Source: Podocnemis expansa (taxonomy: Eukaryota; Chordata; Testudines; Podocnemididae). From it: DNA of 64,000 bases. The notes below the pieces were generated by a model. It had not been told where the DNA came from. It made no database searches and saw nothing but the letters and a program-made list of their open reading frames with translations. Of the stretch, positions 48,123 to 59,320 are shown piece by piece; the stretch's first letter is position 1; each line of letters opens with the position of its first letter. Position numbers and translations under genes: made by a program. The stretch lies in NCBI GenBank assembly GCA_007922195.1, contig ML682092.1, positions 1,389,721-1,453,720 of the forward strand, in the 5' to 3' direction.

Positions 48123-48518
48123 GTATGTATAATGCTTTGTTCCATTCTCTGCTTTTGCTAGTTAAGTACATTTTACGAATTACCTTTATCATTGTTCTGT
48201 TTTATGTTGTAATTCAGCCTGTATCTGAAAAAGTGTTTATCTGAAATTGGTGGTAAGAACTTGAAACAGTTGTTTCCAGAATAAAAATTTATGGCAAATA
48301 ATCTTTTGTAAAAGCCTAGGTGATAGTTGAAGTTGGATTTTGTGCTCCTTAGTTATAAAGATCTTCTATCTTATGGGTTATTCCTTCATTGAATAATCCC
48401 ACCCCCGATTTCTTTTGGTTGCCTCTTTATGGGTCTGCTATTTCTGTAGGCAGTTTTGAGTGTTTATGGACTTTGGTATCGTTTTGGCAATAATAAATTA
48501 ATACATGGTAATCTAGAT
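48123..48518. other. TNKS intron (12.4 kb), 5' part, nothing recognised
   Basis: AT-rich intron following the gtatgt donor, with no recognised element. Confidence 0.4.
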
Positions 48519-48560
48519 CAGTAATTCCTAACTTGTGGTCCGTGGAGGGGAGGTGGGAGA
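48519..48560. mobile_element. hAT end relic
   Basis: 'cagtaattcctaacttgtgg' then 'tccgtggag' matches the left end of the element at 20272. The right end is missing. Confidence 0.5.
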
Positions 48561-48574
48561 TAATTACTCCAGGT

Positions 48575-49256
48575 AAATGTACTGTGCTGTACTAAATGTA
48601 TTATGATGAGTGCAATGTTACGTGCACACCTTCAATACTGGGTGCAGTTCTGGGTGTCTTATTTCAAATAAGATACATTAGAGTTTGGAAGTACAGAGAA
48701 AGGGAAAAAACATGTAAAGGATATGGAGCAGCTTCCAAATGAGGAGAGAGAGAGTATGATTTCTTTAGTTTAGAAAAGATAACTGAGGAGGGATAGGATA
48801 GAGGTTCTGTTCAATCACAAATCGTGTGAAGAAAATGAATAGGAAAATGTTAACTTACACCTTCATGAAAGTGTTAGGAGTTACCCAATAAAATTAACAG
48901 GCAAGAGTTTTAAAACAGATTGACTGTGCACTGCACAAATACAACAATCTGTGGAATTCATTGCCAGGGGAATGTTGTGAAGGCCTGTAATATAACTGGG
49001 TTCAAAAAAAGAACTAGATAAGTTTTTGGAGGGTAGATCAATCAATGGCTATTAGCTAAGATTTTCAGGGATGCAACCCCATGCTTCAGGATGTCCAGCC
49101 AGAAGGTGGGACTGGACTACAGGGATGTGTTCCTCAATAATTGTCCTGTTCTGTTCATTCCCTGTGAAGTATCTGGCATTGACCACTGTTGGAAGACAGG
49201 ATGCTATGCTTGGTGGGCCATTGTTCTGAGGCAGTACTGCCAGTCTCATGTTCTTG
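48575..49256 (+). mobile_element. CR1/L3-type LINE, 3' part
   Basis: 'tgggtgcagttctgggtgtc', 'attcattgccaggggaatg', 'gaactagataagtttttgga' and a terminal 'ggatgctatgcttggtgggcc' with 'tcatgttctt'. Related to the copy at 2605-3812 (shared 'ctgttctgttcattcc' and 'aggatgct'). Confidence 0.8.
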
Positions 49257-49689
49257 TATTGTAAGTGCGGTAGTTATGTAAAATTATATGGCAGAGAAGG
49301 GGAAGGAAGAAGTGCATAGTTTCGATTCTTTTGGTACATGCAAACTAGATTTATTTCTGGAGTGCTTGGGGATATGATTGGATTTACAAAAATTGTAATT
49401 GAGATCAGCATGCTAGTGTGGTATATGCTGTATATATCCTTAGTAAAAGGCACTCATGGTCTCAAATAGCTTACTTTTGTATGTATAGACTTTAGAAAAG
49501 AAAAGGGGTTGTCAAGCCATCTTCGTCCGGCTGTCTTCCGTAATGGGAAGTTCTCTGTTAATTATCTTATGTTACGTCCAGTGGTCTCTTGAATGAAAAC
49601 TGGAGCTCCCAGGTCTCCTAAATGAAAAGCTTAGTTGACTTTGGGTTTGTCTGTATTGTATTCCTTGATAATTGCCCCATAATACATAT
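49257..49689. other. TNKS intron, nothing recognised
   Basis: Unassigned intronic sequence. Confidence 0.3.
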
Positions 49690-49930
49690 AGCTATTGAGG
49701 TATTCATGTGTTTAAAAACCATGGCAACAAGTCTCAGAGCCTGAATCCCAGGGGTGGGCTCTGAATTCCAGCGGTGGAGTACAGAACCTAAGCTCCGGCC
49801 CGGGCAGTAGCATCTATTCTGCTATTCCTTGTGCTATAGCCCGGACTGGAGCTTAGGTTCTGTAGTCCACTCCAGGATTCAGAGCCTGAGTCCCAGCTTC
49901 TCTACTTATATTGTTAACACCCTAGTGGGA
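49690..49930. repeat. Long palindromic MITE-like element
   Basis: 'tacagaacctaagctccgg' (49781-49799) and 'ctggagcttaggttctgta' (49846-49865) are near-perfect inverted arms. Outer arms 'cagagcctgaatccca' and 'attcagagcctgagtccc' occur in a mixed direct/inverted pattern. It is a hairpin-forming element with no coding content. Confidence 0.65.
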
Positions 49931-50889
49931 GCCCATTGCCATGTGTTTTAAAAAGAATTCTGTGGATACGGAAACATCTGAAGGTTGATTGGTAGCACTT
50001 TCATCCTGTATTTGCTTCTCTTTTCTGTCAAAGACGTTATGAAAATAATTATAGCAAATTCTAGAAACTTTCCAAATGAACTATGTTTAAGATGCATATT
50101 CTGTATATTCATATGAGTTGTGAACAATGTTCAACATTCAAATGGTTTTATAACATTCTGAACTCTTAACTGTTAACAGGAAAAGAATTTCAGAATAAAC
50201 AGACCTGTAGGTTATAATTAGGTATTAATATATGTCAGTGTTTGAGAGCCTAGAATAGATTAAACTGATTTTTATGAACACTTAAGCATGTCTGCTATCT
50301 CCCATTGTTCTCACAGAGGACTCAGGCCAAGAGTTCTCCTAGTTAAGATGCCTGTTCTCAAAATGTCAATTTCCTCCTAATTAGAATGAAGTCAGGTTGT
50401 TCTTATGTGAGAAGAAATACAAAATGTCAAAAGGCTGATAGGGAAACTGAAGAGCAGGTAGACAAGGAGACTAGCCGCCTTTACTCAGGGCATTGTGTAA
50501 CTGCAGTCCTACTGAGAGCATTAAAAGATGGTTGCCGTTTTGGAAAATTGTAGTTTTTGTGGAATCCTGTTATGTAGAAAGTTCAGCATCTGTTCTCAGC
50601 ATCAGATATTAAAAATAACAATAGAAAATAAATGAGAGTTCTAAAACATTTCTTCGAAGATACTTTATGTTCAAGAGATCAGTGATTTTTACATGGGGAG
50701 TTTGAAGGGTATGCATTGTTGCCCCCGTAGTACCACAGTACAGCTAGGGTGCAGTTCCTGGGAACCATGGCCGCCTGGTGCCCAGGTTTTGTCCAGCCCT
50801 GAAGTAACCTAATTTAAATTAATTTAAACTCCCAGATTAGTGGGTGTACTTGCAAAAATTCAGAATATTAATTTGATGTGGAGAGTGAG
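49931..50889. other. TNKS intron, nothing recognised
   Basis: Unassigned. AT-rich apart from a short GC-richer stretch at about 50720-50800. Confidence 0.35.
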
Positions 50890-51312
50890 TACTTAAAGAC
50901 TAACAGATTTGTTTATTGCATGAGCTTTCATGGGAGAAAATCCCACTTCGTCAGATGCTTTGAAGATGGGGGAATTTACAGAATGGGAAGAAAATAAAAG
51001 CAAGGGAGTATAAGACATGGGATCAAGTCATACAGTAACAACAAATCAGAGCAGTTGTTAAGATTTTCCCAGTGTTCGAATCTTAACAACTGCTCTGATT
51101 TGCTGTTACAGTGTGACCTGATCACATCCATGTCTTACACTCCCTTACATTTATTTTCATCTCATTCTGTAAGTTCCCCCATCTTCAAGGTGCCTGTCGA
51201 AATAGGATTTTCTCCCACAAAAGCTGATGTGATAAATAAATCTGTTAGTCTTTAAGTGCCACAGGACTCCTTGCTACTTTTGCTGAACTAGACTAACACA
51301 GCTGCCACTTTT
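50890..51312. mobile_element. Head-to-head inverted Penelope-like tails
   Basis: The minus copy 50890-51060 and the plus copy 51066-51312 share the full tail ('aactgctctgatttgctgtt', 'tcattctgtaagttcccc', 'cccatcttc', 'tctgttagtctttaagtg'). Their 5' sides meet in a short hairpin, gttaagatt..aatcttaac, around 51057-51088. The plus copy ends with 'ctagactaacacagctgcc' and is followed after about 24 bp by DIRS B. Confidence 0.88.
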
Positions 51313-51335
51313 GAACAGAGTAAGTACTAAAATTC

Positions 51336-51490
51336 TTCTTTGAGCAGTGTCCCCACTGCTCCACTGTAGGTGTGTGGCTGTGCCCACACCCTCCGTTGGA
51401 GACTTTTACAGCAGAATCCTGGGAGGGGGTGGCCAAAGGGCTCGCGACCACTTTCCCACCGTTTGGAACGCGTGCACCCCCCCAGCAGTT
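51336..51490 (+). repeat. DIRS B left inverted terminal repeat
   Basis: 'gcagtgtccccactgctcca', 'ctgtaggtgtgtggctgtgc', 'gagacttttacagcagaatc', 'aaagggctcgcgaccac' and 'tttcccaccgtttgg' all recur, reverse-complemented, at 59493-59650. The match has small indels in the G-rich middle. Confidence 0.88.
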
Positions 51491-51682
51491 CCTGCTCAAC
51501 TGCCATTCGCTCCGTGTCGCTAGTACAGCAGCTCCGTAGCCTGACTTAGTTAGTGTAGTGTTAACAAGTTATTTGGTTACTTCTCTTGTTGTATATAGTT
51601 GATTAGTTAGTTAGTATTAGTTTGGACTTTGAACTGTAAAAACAAAAACAAAAAAACCCCCAAAGTTTCCTTGCAGACTTTA

Positions 51683-53846
51683 ATGCTCTCCGCAGCGGTG
51701 GCAATGCCGACTGCCTGTGGATTCAAGCAGTGCGCCACTTGTAACGATCCTATGCCCGCCTCAGACGGGCATGAGAAGTGCATAAAATGTTTAGGAGAGG
51801 GGCACCTGGCTCATTCCTGCCCTCATTGCACCAGTTTAAAATCGAGGGCTAGGAAGGAAAGGAAAAGGAAGTTAAAGCTCCTCCTGATGGAAGGAGCTCT
51901 TCTCTTGGCATCAGACGCCAGCAAGTCACTGCCCAGAGAAGCGCCTTTAAAGAGGCCTTCTACCTCATCATCACCAGTCCCAGGAAAGAAGTGCAGAGCC
52001 GGCCATAACCACCCGGGGTCTAGGGAGGCTGTAGGACCCTCCAGAAAACCCCTTGACAGGGCGAATTCGCATCCCTCAAGCTTGTCAGCAGAGTGGGGGT
52101 TAAGAACGGCGCCAATCGCCCTGCGCCGGACCCGCAGCTGCCTTTCCCAGGGCCGATGCTACCAGCCAGCATACCGGCACCGCCAGTGGACCCAGTGCCA
52201 CCCGCCAGCGGTGTGCTAACTGCGGCACCACCACCTGCGGCGCCCACAGCCCCAGCACCATTGTTCACGGCGCAGGACACCCCACTGCCGGCACCTACAC
52301 CACCAGTGCCGCCCATGCAGAGCTCGCCACTGTTGCCAGCTCAGCTGTATGCCCAGATGGCGGCATCACTTAGTCAACTCCCAGCGCTGCAGCCTCTGCA
52401 TTGCCCTCCCTTGGCTCTGCCTTCCAAGGTACTGGAGCCAGGGATAGAGCAGGTCAGCTCAGGTCATCTGCAGTCTCCTCCTCGCAAGCATAGGAGGAAG
52501 ACGAAACATTGTTTGAGGGATGACTTCTCTTGAAGTTCCTCACTGGGGTTTTCCCCTCTGTATGGGTTGCAGTCCCCAGATGAGGATGACAGGTCTGCAT
52601 CTCTATCTTGTTCAGAGCAACAATCAAAGTATAGTTCGGAAGGGGACACCCATACTGATAGAGGTCCCTGGCAACAGACAACCATGCAGTCCCAGGAGCC
52701 CCAGACATGGCCCTGGCTGAATATGCCATGGTACCCGTTCTCTCCGCAGGGGATACCATGGGTATCATGGCCTAACTGGCTGCCCTATGCAAATACTCCA
52801 CCACAATTACAGGCCAGGCGGAACACCCTAGCCATAACAACTCTGGCGCAAGACAACCGCAACAACCCTTGGGGTGCTGAAATTTCCCCGAATACGGATC
52901 CCACTGATGACCCACTGCCTGGGGGGGACAACGGTAGGCAGTGCCAGGAGCTTTTTAAGTGGGTCGTGGCAACATTGGAATTACCAGAGCACAATGTGTC
53001 TTCTTCTAGACACAAGTTATATAGGATCCTGCAATCCACCACCTCATCTAAAGTGTCCCTCCCCATGGATGAGGGCATTATGGAGCCAACGTCTATCATC
53101 TGGCAGAGCTTGGCCTCAGCACCACCTACTAATAAGAAAATGGACAACAGTATTTTGTCACCCCGACCAATAATGAGTTCCTTTTCTCTCATCCACAAGC
53201 AAACTCCTTAGTGCTGGATGCAGCGAACGAGAGGCTGAAGCAAGTGCACTATAGAACCACTCCGTCAGACATGGAAGACAAGAAGATGGACCTCCTGGGG
53301 AAAAAGATTTACACGTTTGCCACACTGCAGCTGAGGATTGCAAACTACACTGCCCTTTTATCAAATTATAGTCACGACAATTATTCAAAGTTATTAGATT
53401 TTATTGGTTTGATCCCAGAGGATAGGAAGGAGTGTTTTAATTCCATCATCCAAGAAGGACTCTTGATATCCAGAACACCTCTCCAAGTGGCACTGGATGT
53501 AGCAGATAGGGCTGCTAGGATGGTAGTATCCGCAGTGGTTCTTCGTCGATCCTCCTAGCCCCTTGTGGCAGCATTGCCGAGACAGCTTCAGTCAGTCATT
53601 GAAGACCTTCCATTCGACAGGAACAAGCTGTTTGCACAAAAGACAAATGAGATTATGCATTCGCTCAAGGATTCATGGGCCACCCTTCGAACACTGGGCA
53701 TTCAGGGGCCCACACCTAGATTCAAATACAACAGGTATCAGCCTAATTTTGGTAATAGATACCCCTGCCAACAACAACGTAGGAGATTCGAGAGCACACG
53801 CACATGGTTTAGACAAACAAATTCGAGGGGTAGGCAGAATCCATAA
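51683..53846 (+). pseudogene. DIRS B gag-like protein (four lesions)
   Basis: It begins at ATG 51683. Residues about 14-50 form a Cys/His block (CATC..DGHEKCIKCLGEGHLAHS then CPHC), followed by a basic stretch 'RARKERKRKLKLLL'. A Pro/Ala-rich region (52093-52450) and an acidic/Ser segment come next, then the conserved C-terminal core 'MDLLGKKIYTFATLQLRIAN' (53285-53345) and 'QVALDVADRAARMVV'. A basic Gln/Arg tail ends at TAA 53844-53846. Lesions are a frameshift near 52085, TGA 52531-52533, a frameshift near 53205 and TAG 53556-53558. The protein is probably nucleocapsid-like; this is inferred from position and the zinc-knuckle-like block. Confidence 0.8.
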
Positions 53847-55382
53847 GCCTCCTCCAGCCTGTAACAGACAGGGGCTAAGCAGCAATTTTGAGATATCAGT
53901 CGAGGGCGCGCTCAGCCATTCAACGACCCAAAACAGCAGTAACACCGGAGATTCCCTCCTTTTCAAGGAGAAGTTGACATCATTCCTGCACCGATGGTCT
54001 GCCACCACGTCAGACAGATGGGTGTTGGAGATAATTAACACCGGATACCTAATCCCCTTCTTATCTAAACCTGTTCCCAAAACCCCTTCCCTGTCCCTTT
54101 TCAGGGACCCCTCTCACGTACAAGTACTATGTGAAGAAATAAACACCCTGTTAAGCATTGGGGCAATAGAGGAGGTAGCCTCCCATTTCAGGGGAAGGGG
54201 GTTTTATTCTCAGTACTTTCTAACGCAGAAGAGAACAGGGGGTTGGAGGCCTATCCTAGATCGTAGAGGCCTCAACAGGCTTATCAGAGTGCAGAAGTTT
54301 AAGATGGCAACGCTGTCTAACATCCTTCCTTCCCTAGAACAAGATGACTAGCTGGCGTCCCTCGACCTCCAAGACACGTATTTCCACATCTCCATTCACC
54401 CCGCACACAGGAAATTTCTCCGTTTCACTTTTCAGGACTGTCATCAATTCAGTGTGCTCCCATTTGGCCTCTGTATAGCCCGCAGGGTTTTTTCAAAGGT
54501 CATTGCAGTGGTTGTAACTCATTTACGGATGCAGGGAATGGTAATTTTCCCCTACTTGGACGACTTTCTGTTGAAGGCTTGGTCATTCTTGGAGGCCCAA
54601 CAAGCAGTGACAATTACAGAGAGACTTTTTCTTTCTCTGAGGCTGACAATCAACTACAAAAAGTCTTTCATGCACCTGGCACAGGAGATCCAGTTTATAG
54701 GAGCAGCGATTCATACGCCCTCATGCAGGGCCTTCCTTATGAACGACCAAGTTGCGGCCATGCTAAGTGTAGTAGCAAATGTCCGTTCTGCTCCTACGGT
54801 GACAGCCCTCGCACACAGCTGCTGGGGCATATGATGGCAGTGACTTACCTCGTTCCCAATGCAAGACTACATATGAGACACCTGCAGAAATGGTTCCTGA
54901 GGAACTTCAAACCACACATACACTCGAAGCACCCTATATTCTCCATTCCAAAAATAATAAAGGACACTCTTATGTGGTGGGCCTCTCCGGGAATCCTGCG
55001 TCAGGGTGTCGCCTTCTATCAGAGGCCACCAGTTCTTCTGCTTGTAATTGATGCCTCCCTTACAGGATGGGGGGCACATCTGGGAAACCTGACGGTGCAG
55101 GGCAAATGGGCATGTCACGAGAGGCATTTACACATAAACCTCCTCGAATTATGTGCAATAAGGAATGCTTGTCGACATCTTAAACAAGATAGCAGGGAAA
55201 AGCATAAAGGTGCTGATGGACAATGTTGCCGCAATGTATTATATCAATCAACAAGGGGGAGCTCATTCCCAGTCTTTATGTGCGGAGGCCCTCAAATTAT
55301 GGGATTGAGCCATACATCATGGAATACAACTAGCGACAATATACTTGCCTGGGAAGCTCAACACATATGGCGGATGGGTTGA
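53840..55382 (+). pseudogene. DIRS B reverse transcriptase - RNase H (three lesions)
   Basis: The frame 53563-54834 is continuous except for TAG 54349-54351. Motifs: 'RTGGWRPILDRRGLN' (about 54235-54280); motif A 'SLDLQDTYFHISIHP' with Asp at 54364; 'VLPFGLCIARRVFSKV' (about 54450-54500, where SPR/TAP-type residues usually sit); and the catalytic YLDD at 54553-54564. After a frameshift near 54830 comes 'WWASPGILRQGVAF', then RNase H with 'LLVIDASLTGWGAHL' (first Asp) and 'INLLELCAI' (Glu). After a second shift near 55195 comes 'VLMDNVAAMYYINQQGG' (Asp). The catalytic residues are retained, so decay is recent on the DIRS time scale. Confidence 0.88.
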
Positions 55383-55790
55383 GCAGAAAGTTTGCAGAAC
55401 CCCACAAATGGAAACTAGATGATGCAGTTCTCACAGACATATTCCAGCAGTGGGGCCAGCCGTCAATAGACCTGTTTCTGACACACAACAACAAGAAGTA
55501 TGTCCATTTTTGTTCAAGAGCAGGTCTCGGTCAGGGGTCATTGGGGGACGCATTTCTTGTCAAGTGGCATCGGGCTCTACTATACGCCTTTCCCCTGATC
55601 CCGATGATATCCAAAACACTTCAAAAGATAAGGCAGGACAAGGCAGCACTCATACTAATAGCCCCGGAATGGCTGAGGCAAACGTGGTACTCCTCCCTTC
55701 TTCAAATGTCAATAGCCATACCAATCACCCTTCCACTTATACTGAACCTGCTCACGCAGAACAACGGGAAAACTCGGCATACTTACCTGA
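55383..55790 (+). pseudogene. DIRS B post-RNase H conserved domain
   Basis: The frame 55367-55873 contains 'GLSRKFAEPHKWKLDD', then 'FQQWGQPSIDLFLTHNNKKY', 'SLGDAFLVKWHRALLYAFPL', 'LQKIRQDKAALILIAPEW'. This is the conserved segment usually found between RNase H and the recombinase of DIRS polyproteins, where some lineages carry a methyltransferase-like domain. The pattern W-G-P-DLF..N.. and DAF..W....YAFP..P.W is clear. I cannot assign its reaction from sequence alone. Confidence 0.7.
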
Positions 55791-56491
55791 ACAGCCTTCA
55801 TCTCACGGCCTGGCTCCTAGATGGCTCGACAACCTGGAACAACAGTGTTCGGATAGAGTACAACAAGTGTTAATAAATAGCAAGAAGCCAGCAACCAGGT
55901 CAACTTACCTGCAGAAGTGGAGGAGATTTGCCGTCTGGTGCCCAAGAGCATCACCTTTCACCGCAGTCTGCCCAGATCCCAGACGTACTTGAGTACCTCT
56001 TGGACCTGAAAGAAAAGGGACTGGCTACAACCAGTATTAAAGTCCACTTAGCGGCCATCTCAACCTTTAATGATCTGGTGGGCAGCTCATCCTTATTTTC
56101 TCACCAAGTAGTCAAATGATTCATGAACGGTGTACAAAATACTTACCCGGATGTTAGACCTCCTGTCCCTCCATGGGACTTGTCTCTGGTTCTCAGGTCC
56201 CTCACTAGACCGCCTTTTGAACTACTAGCATCGTCCTTGCTACTTCATATGTCAATCAAAGTTTCATTTCTAGTAGTAATAACATCAGCTAGGCGAGTTG
56301 GCGAAATAGCAGCTCTGATGGCGGGGTTCCTGTTCACTACCTTCACAAAGGACAAAGTGTCCCTGAGGCCACATCCTAAATTTCTACCAAAGGTCTCCTC
56401 TCCCTTTCACATGAACCAGACATTACATCTGCCAGTTTTCTCTCCAAAACCACACGAGAATCAGATGGAGGCTGTGTTGCATACCCTAGAC

Positions 56492-58892
56492 CAGGGGTGG
56501 CCAAACTTACGGAACTCAAGAGCTGCACAAGTTGATTATTAAACCTTTGAGAGCCGCACTGAGACATATAACCACATATTTTTACCTACTCCAAAATTAC
56601 TAAGCCTAAAATTCATTGCACACTTTAATTTTATCATAAAAATAGGGAAAATATTGATCCACTAATGTCAGATTCTAATAATTATTTAAGATTACCATGA
56701 AACTAGGCCTATAAAGTGAAAATTTAGCTGTTGCTAGATGTAGAACACTACAGGCTTGTGTCAAGTTTGTTTTTGTTTTTGTTTTTGTTTTTGTTTTTGT
56801 TTTTAAATCTGGGCAGTAACTTGTCAATGCAGCAGGTAAAAGCTCTTTGCTGATCTCTAAGTATTGCACAATGTTTTGAATTTCATTGTGGAATATGATG
56901 CTTCACAGCAGTGAGTTGTGCCAAAAATTGCAAGTAATCTACCTTCAGTTTTAAACTTTTCTCCTTTGTATTTTCATTTCTTAGTATTCCACATCATGTT
57001 TAGGACTTGTAAAACATGATTTTATTTTAACGAGTAAGCTGCATTAGGGCCTATGAGAAAATTTAAACATGCTATGGCTTCTCTGACAATGTCACACTTC
57101 TCTCCCCCAACCCCCATTGCCGCTTCCCTGCCATCTCTTACCACGCTGCTGCTTCGCTGCTCTCTCCAACCATGCTGCACTTCTGCCTCCCACCCCGTCC
57201 CGGCACCTACCATGCCCCCGCTTTCCTGCCAGTATTTCTGCCAGTAAACTTGTTCACTAAAATACTCATGGACAGTGAAGACAAAAGGTCTGAGGACTCA
57301 GACACAATTAATTTTAAAATGAGAGTAATAGTAAGGAAAAATACTGCTTTCATCTTAATCCCGTGGAGAGATGCATACAGGGACACCTTTTCAACTGTTC
57401 AGAATCACAACAGATCAATGAGAATTTAGGGGGACAAAAAATGCAAGATCAGAGCCTGTTTCAGTAAGTGCTTTAGAGTCCATGCACAGAAGATACTATG
57501 GAAAAAATCTCATTGAGCTTATTCAGTTTGGGTTCAGGCCCTGTACAAATTCTAAATATCAATATTTGATTTTTATAATACAAAGTAAAATTGTTATTGG
57601 TGAGAGATTTTTTCCCCAGAAAGTTTACAAGACAATTTTCTGTCCTCAGCCCTTCACAACAATTACTCTTGTCTAATGGGCTCAGATACCCATAGAGTCA
57701 TTCATGAAGACTGCACTGAAATATAAATAGATTTTGACTATACAACAAGAAAGAATTAATACATATTGAATGCTATTTAATCAGTAGAAATATAGTGTTG
57801 CTATTGAACTTTGCAGTGAATGTAAATTATCTTAGTAATTGACTTAGTTATATTAATTACAATTTTCTTATAAAATAAATGTACTAGCAGTTCCTTCTGC
57901 AAACAGATGACATACTAATGTCTCACGCATACTTGTTCAATGGACTTAAGGATTTTTTTTTTTTTTTCTAAAGCCAGTTTTCTGTAGTGGTGGTCTATCC
58001 TAAGTCTAAATCATTTTGCATGCTGAAAATGAACCATGATCCACAATAAGCACTTGTAACATTGTTTAAATAGATGGTTTTTTAAAATAACCTTTCGACA
58101 CTAGTCAGTGGTTTTGGATGTAACAGTTGTGTCAATTTTCAGTCATTTCTGATTATTCTTATTTAATTCTCAAAATAGAAATACAAGAGAAATAATTTTG
58201 CATTGTATTACAATATCTGGAAATGCCAGGTGATTTTTAAAAAATAAAATTAAGTTGCAATTGCTTTTCAGGTTTAAATTGCTAATTATCATCACTTATC
58301 TGTAGTTCATTGTAGACTTGTTCTTGAGCAATTTATGTTGCCAGTTTTAAAAATATTTACCCAGAAAACAATATCAAAAAAGAAAAGTATTTAAAAAATC
58401 ATGCACTCATGTAATTAAAGACTGTATCATTATGCACACAGACAAGGAGGGTGGAATTAATATTGTGGGGGTAAACTGTAGAATCTGACATGTCTCTGCA
58501 CTTAACTGATGACATTGTTTTTCCTTGCAGGCTATCACAATGCGGCCTCTCCCCTGTGGGCTCTCTCAATGTGGCCCCTCCCCTCCCTTCCCCGATCTGA
58601 CCAGGCTGCATTTTCCCTGCAAGCTCTCACAGTGCTGCTTCTCCCCTCCCAGCTTTTACCACGTTGCTTTTCCCTGCAGGCTCTCACAGTGCTGCCCCTT
58701 CCCCAGCTCTGACCACGCTGCTTTTTCCTGCAGCTCTCACCCTGCTGCCGCCTCTCTGATGTCCCCAACCACTGCAGATTTCTCGCCCCTGGCTCCCACC
58801 ACGCCGCCCTTCCCTCCTGCACTCTCCCAAGAGCCGCAATTTTTATTTAAAGAGCCGCATGCGGCTCGCGAGCCACAGTTTGGCCACGTCTG
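56492..58892. mobile_element. Non-autonomous hAT element, 2,401 bp, inside the recombinase
   Basis: Inverted ends are caggggtggccaaac and gtttggccacgtctg. A perfect 8-bp duplication ccctagac lies at 56484-56491 and 58893-58900. The right end holds 'gagccgcatgcggctcgcg'. The interior is AT-rich with a (GTTTTT)n tract (56768-56805) and two C-rich tandem parts (57105-57235, 58541-58830). No transposase was found, so a partner supplied it. Confidence 0.95.
58541..58830. repeat. C-rich degenerate tandem array in the hAT element
   Basis: Units are of the type 'gctctcacagtgctgc' then 'ttctcccctcccagc', with 'tgaccacgctgctttt' variants, repeated about five times. It shares the word tgacca(c/t)gctgct with the array at 14160-14880. 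Confidence 0.75.
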
Positions 58893-59320
58893 CCCTAGAC
58901 ATTAAGTGGGCAGTAGCCTACTATATAGACAGAACAAAAACATTTTGCAAAACTCCCAGGCTATTTGTCTCAATTACAGAAAGGTCCAAGGGTAATCCAA
59001 TTTCGAGACAGAGACTATCTAAATGGATCACTACTTGTGTCTGCATCACATGCAACAAGCATGGTTTGGAGCCTCTGCTCTCACTTAAAGCCCATTCTAC
59101 TAGATCAGTTTCCAGTTCTACAGCATTTCTCAACAATGTTCCCATTGTAGACATTTGTAGAGCAGCTGCATGGGCATCTACTGATACCTTTATAAAACAC
59201 TATATGATTAACACTGATGCTTCGGCGGACGCATCGGTGGGGCTTGCAGTGGCAGGGCTAATTACGAAGTATCCTTCACTATCTGACGTACTGCTTGGCA
59301 ATCACCTACAGTGGAGCAGC

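Larger units (their letters stand above)
55791..59270 (+). pseudogene. DIRS B tyrosine recombinase, split by an hAT element
   Basis: The N-terminal core-binding part is 'SKKPATRSTYLQKWRRFAVW' (about 55880-55940), then after a frame change near 55975 'LEYLLDLKEKGLATTSIKVH' and 'LAAISTFNDL'. After an in-frame TGA (56117-56119) the catalytic part begins. The first catalytic Arg lies in 'ITSARRVGEIAAL' (56276-56314). HxxR is at 59093-59104 in 'KAHSTRSVSS', and the nucleophilic Tyr at 59201-59203 in 'FIKHYMIN'. The 2.4-kb hAT at 56492-58892 separates the first Arg from HxxR. In DIRS elements this enzyme integrates a circular DNA copy without target duplication. Confidence 0.88.

Noticed and set aside
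55450..55992. Possible separate gene in DIRS B (180 codons)
   Set aside because: Its first half is an out-of-frame reading of the post-RNase H domain. Only its last 40 or so residues are the recombinase N-terminus.
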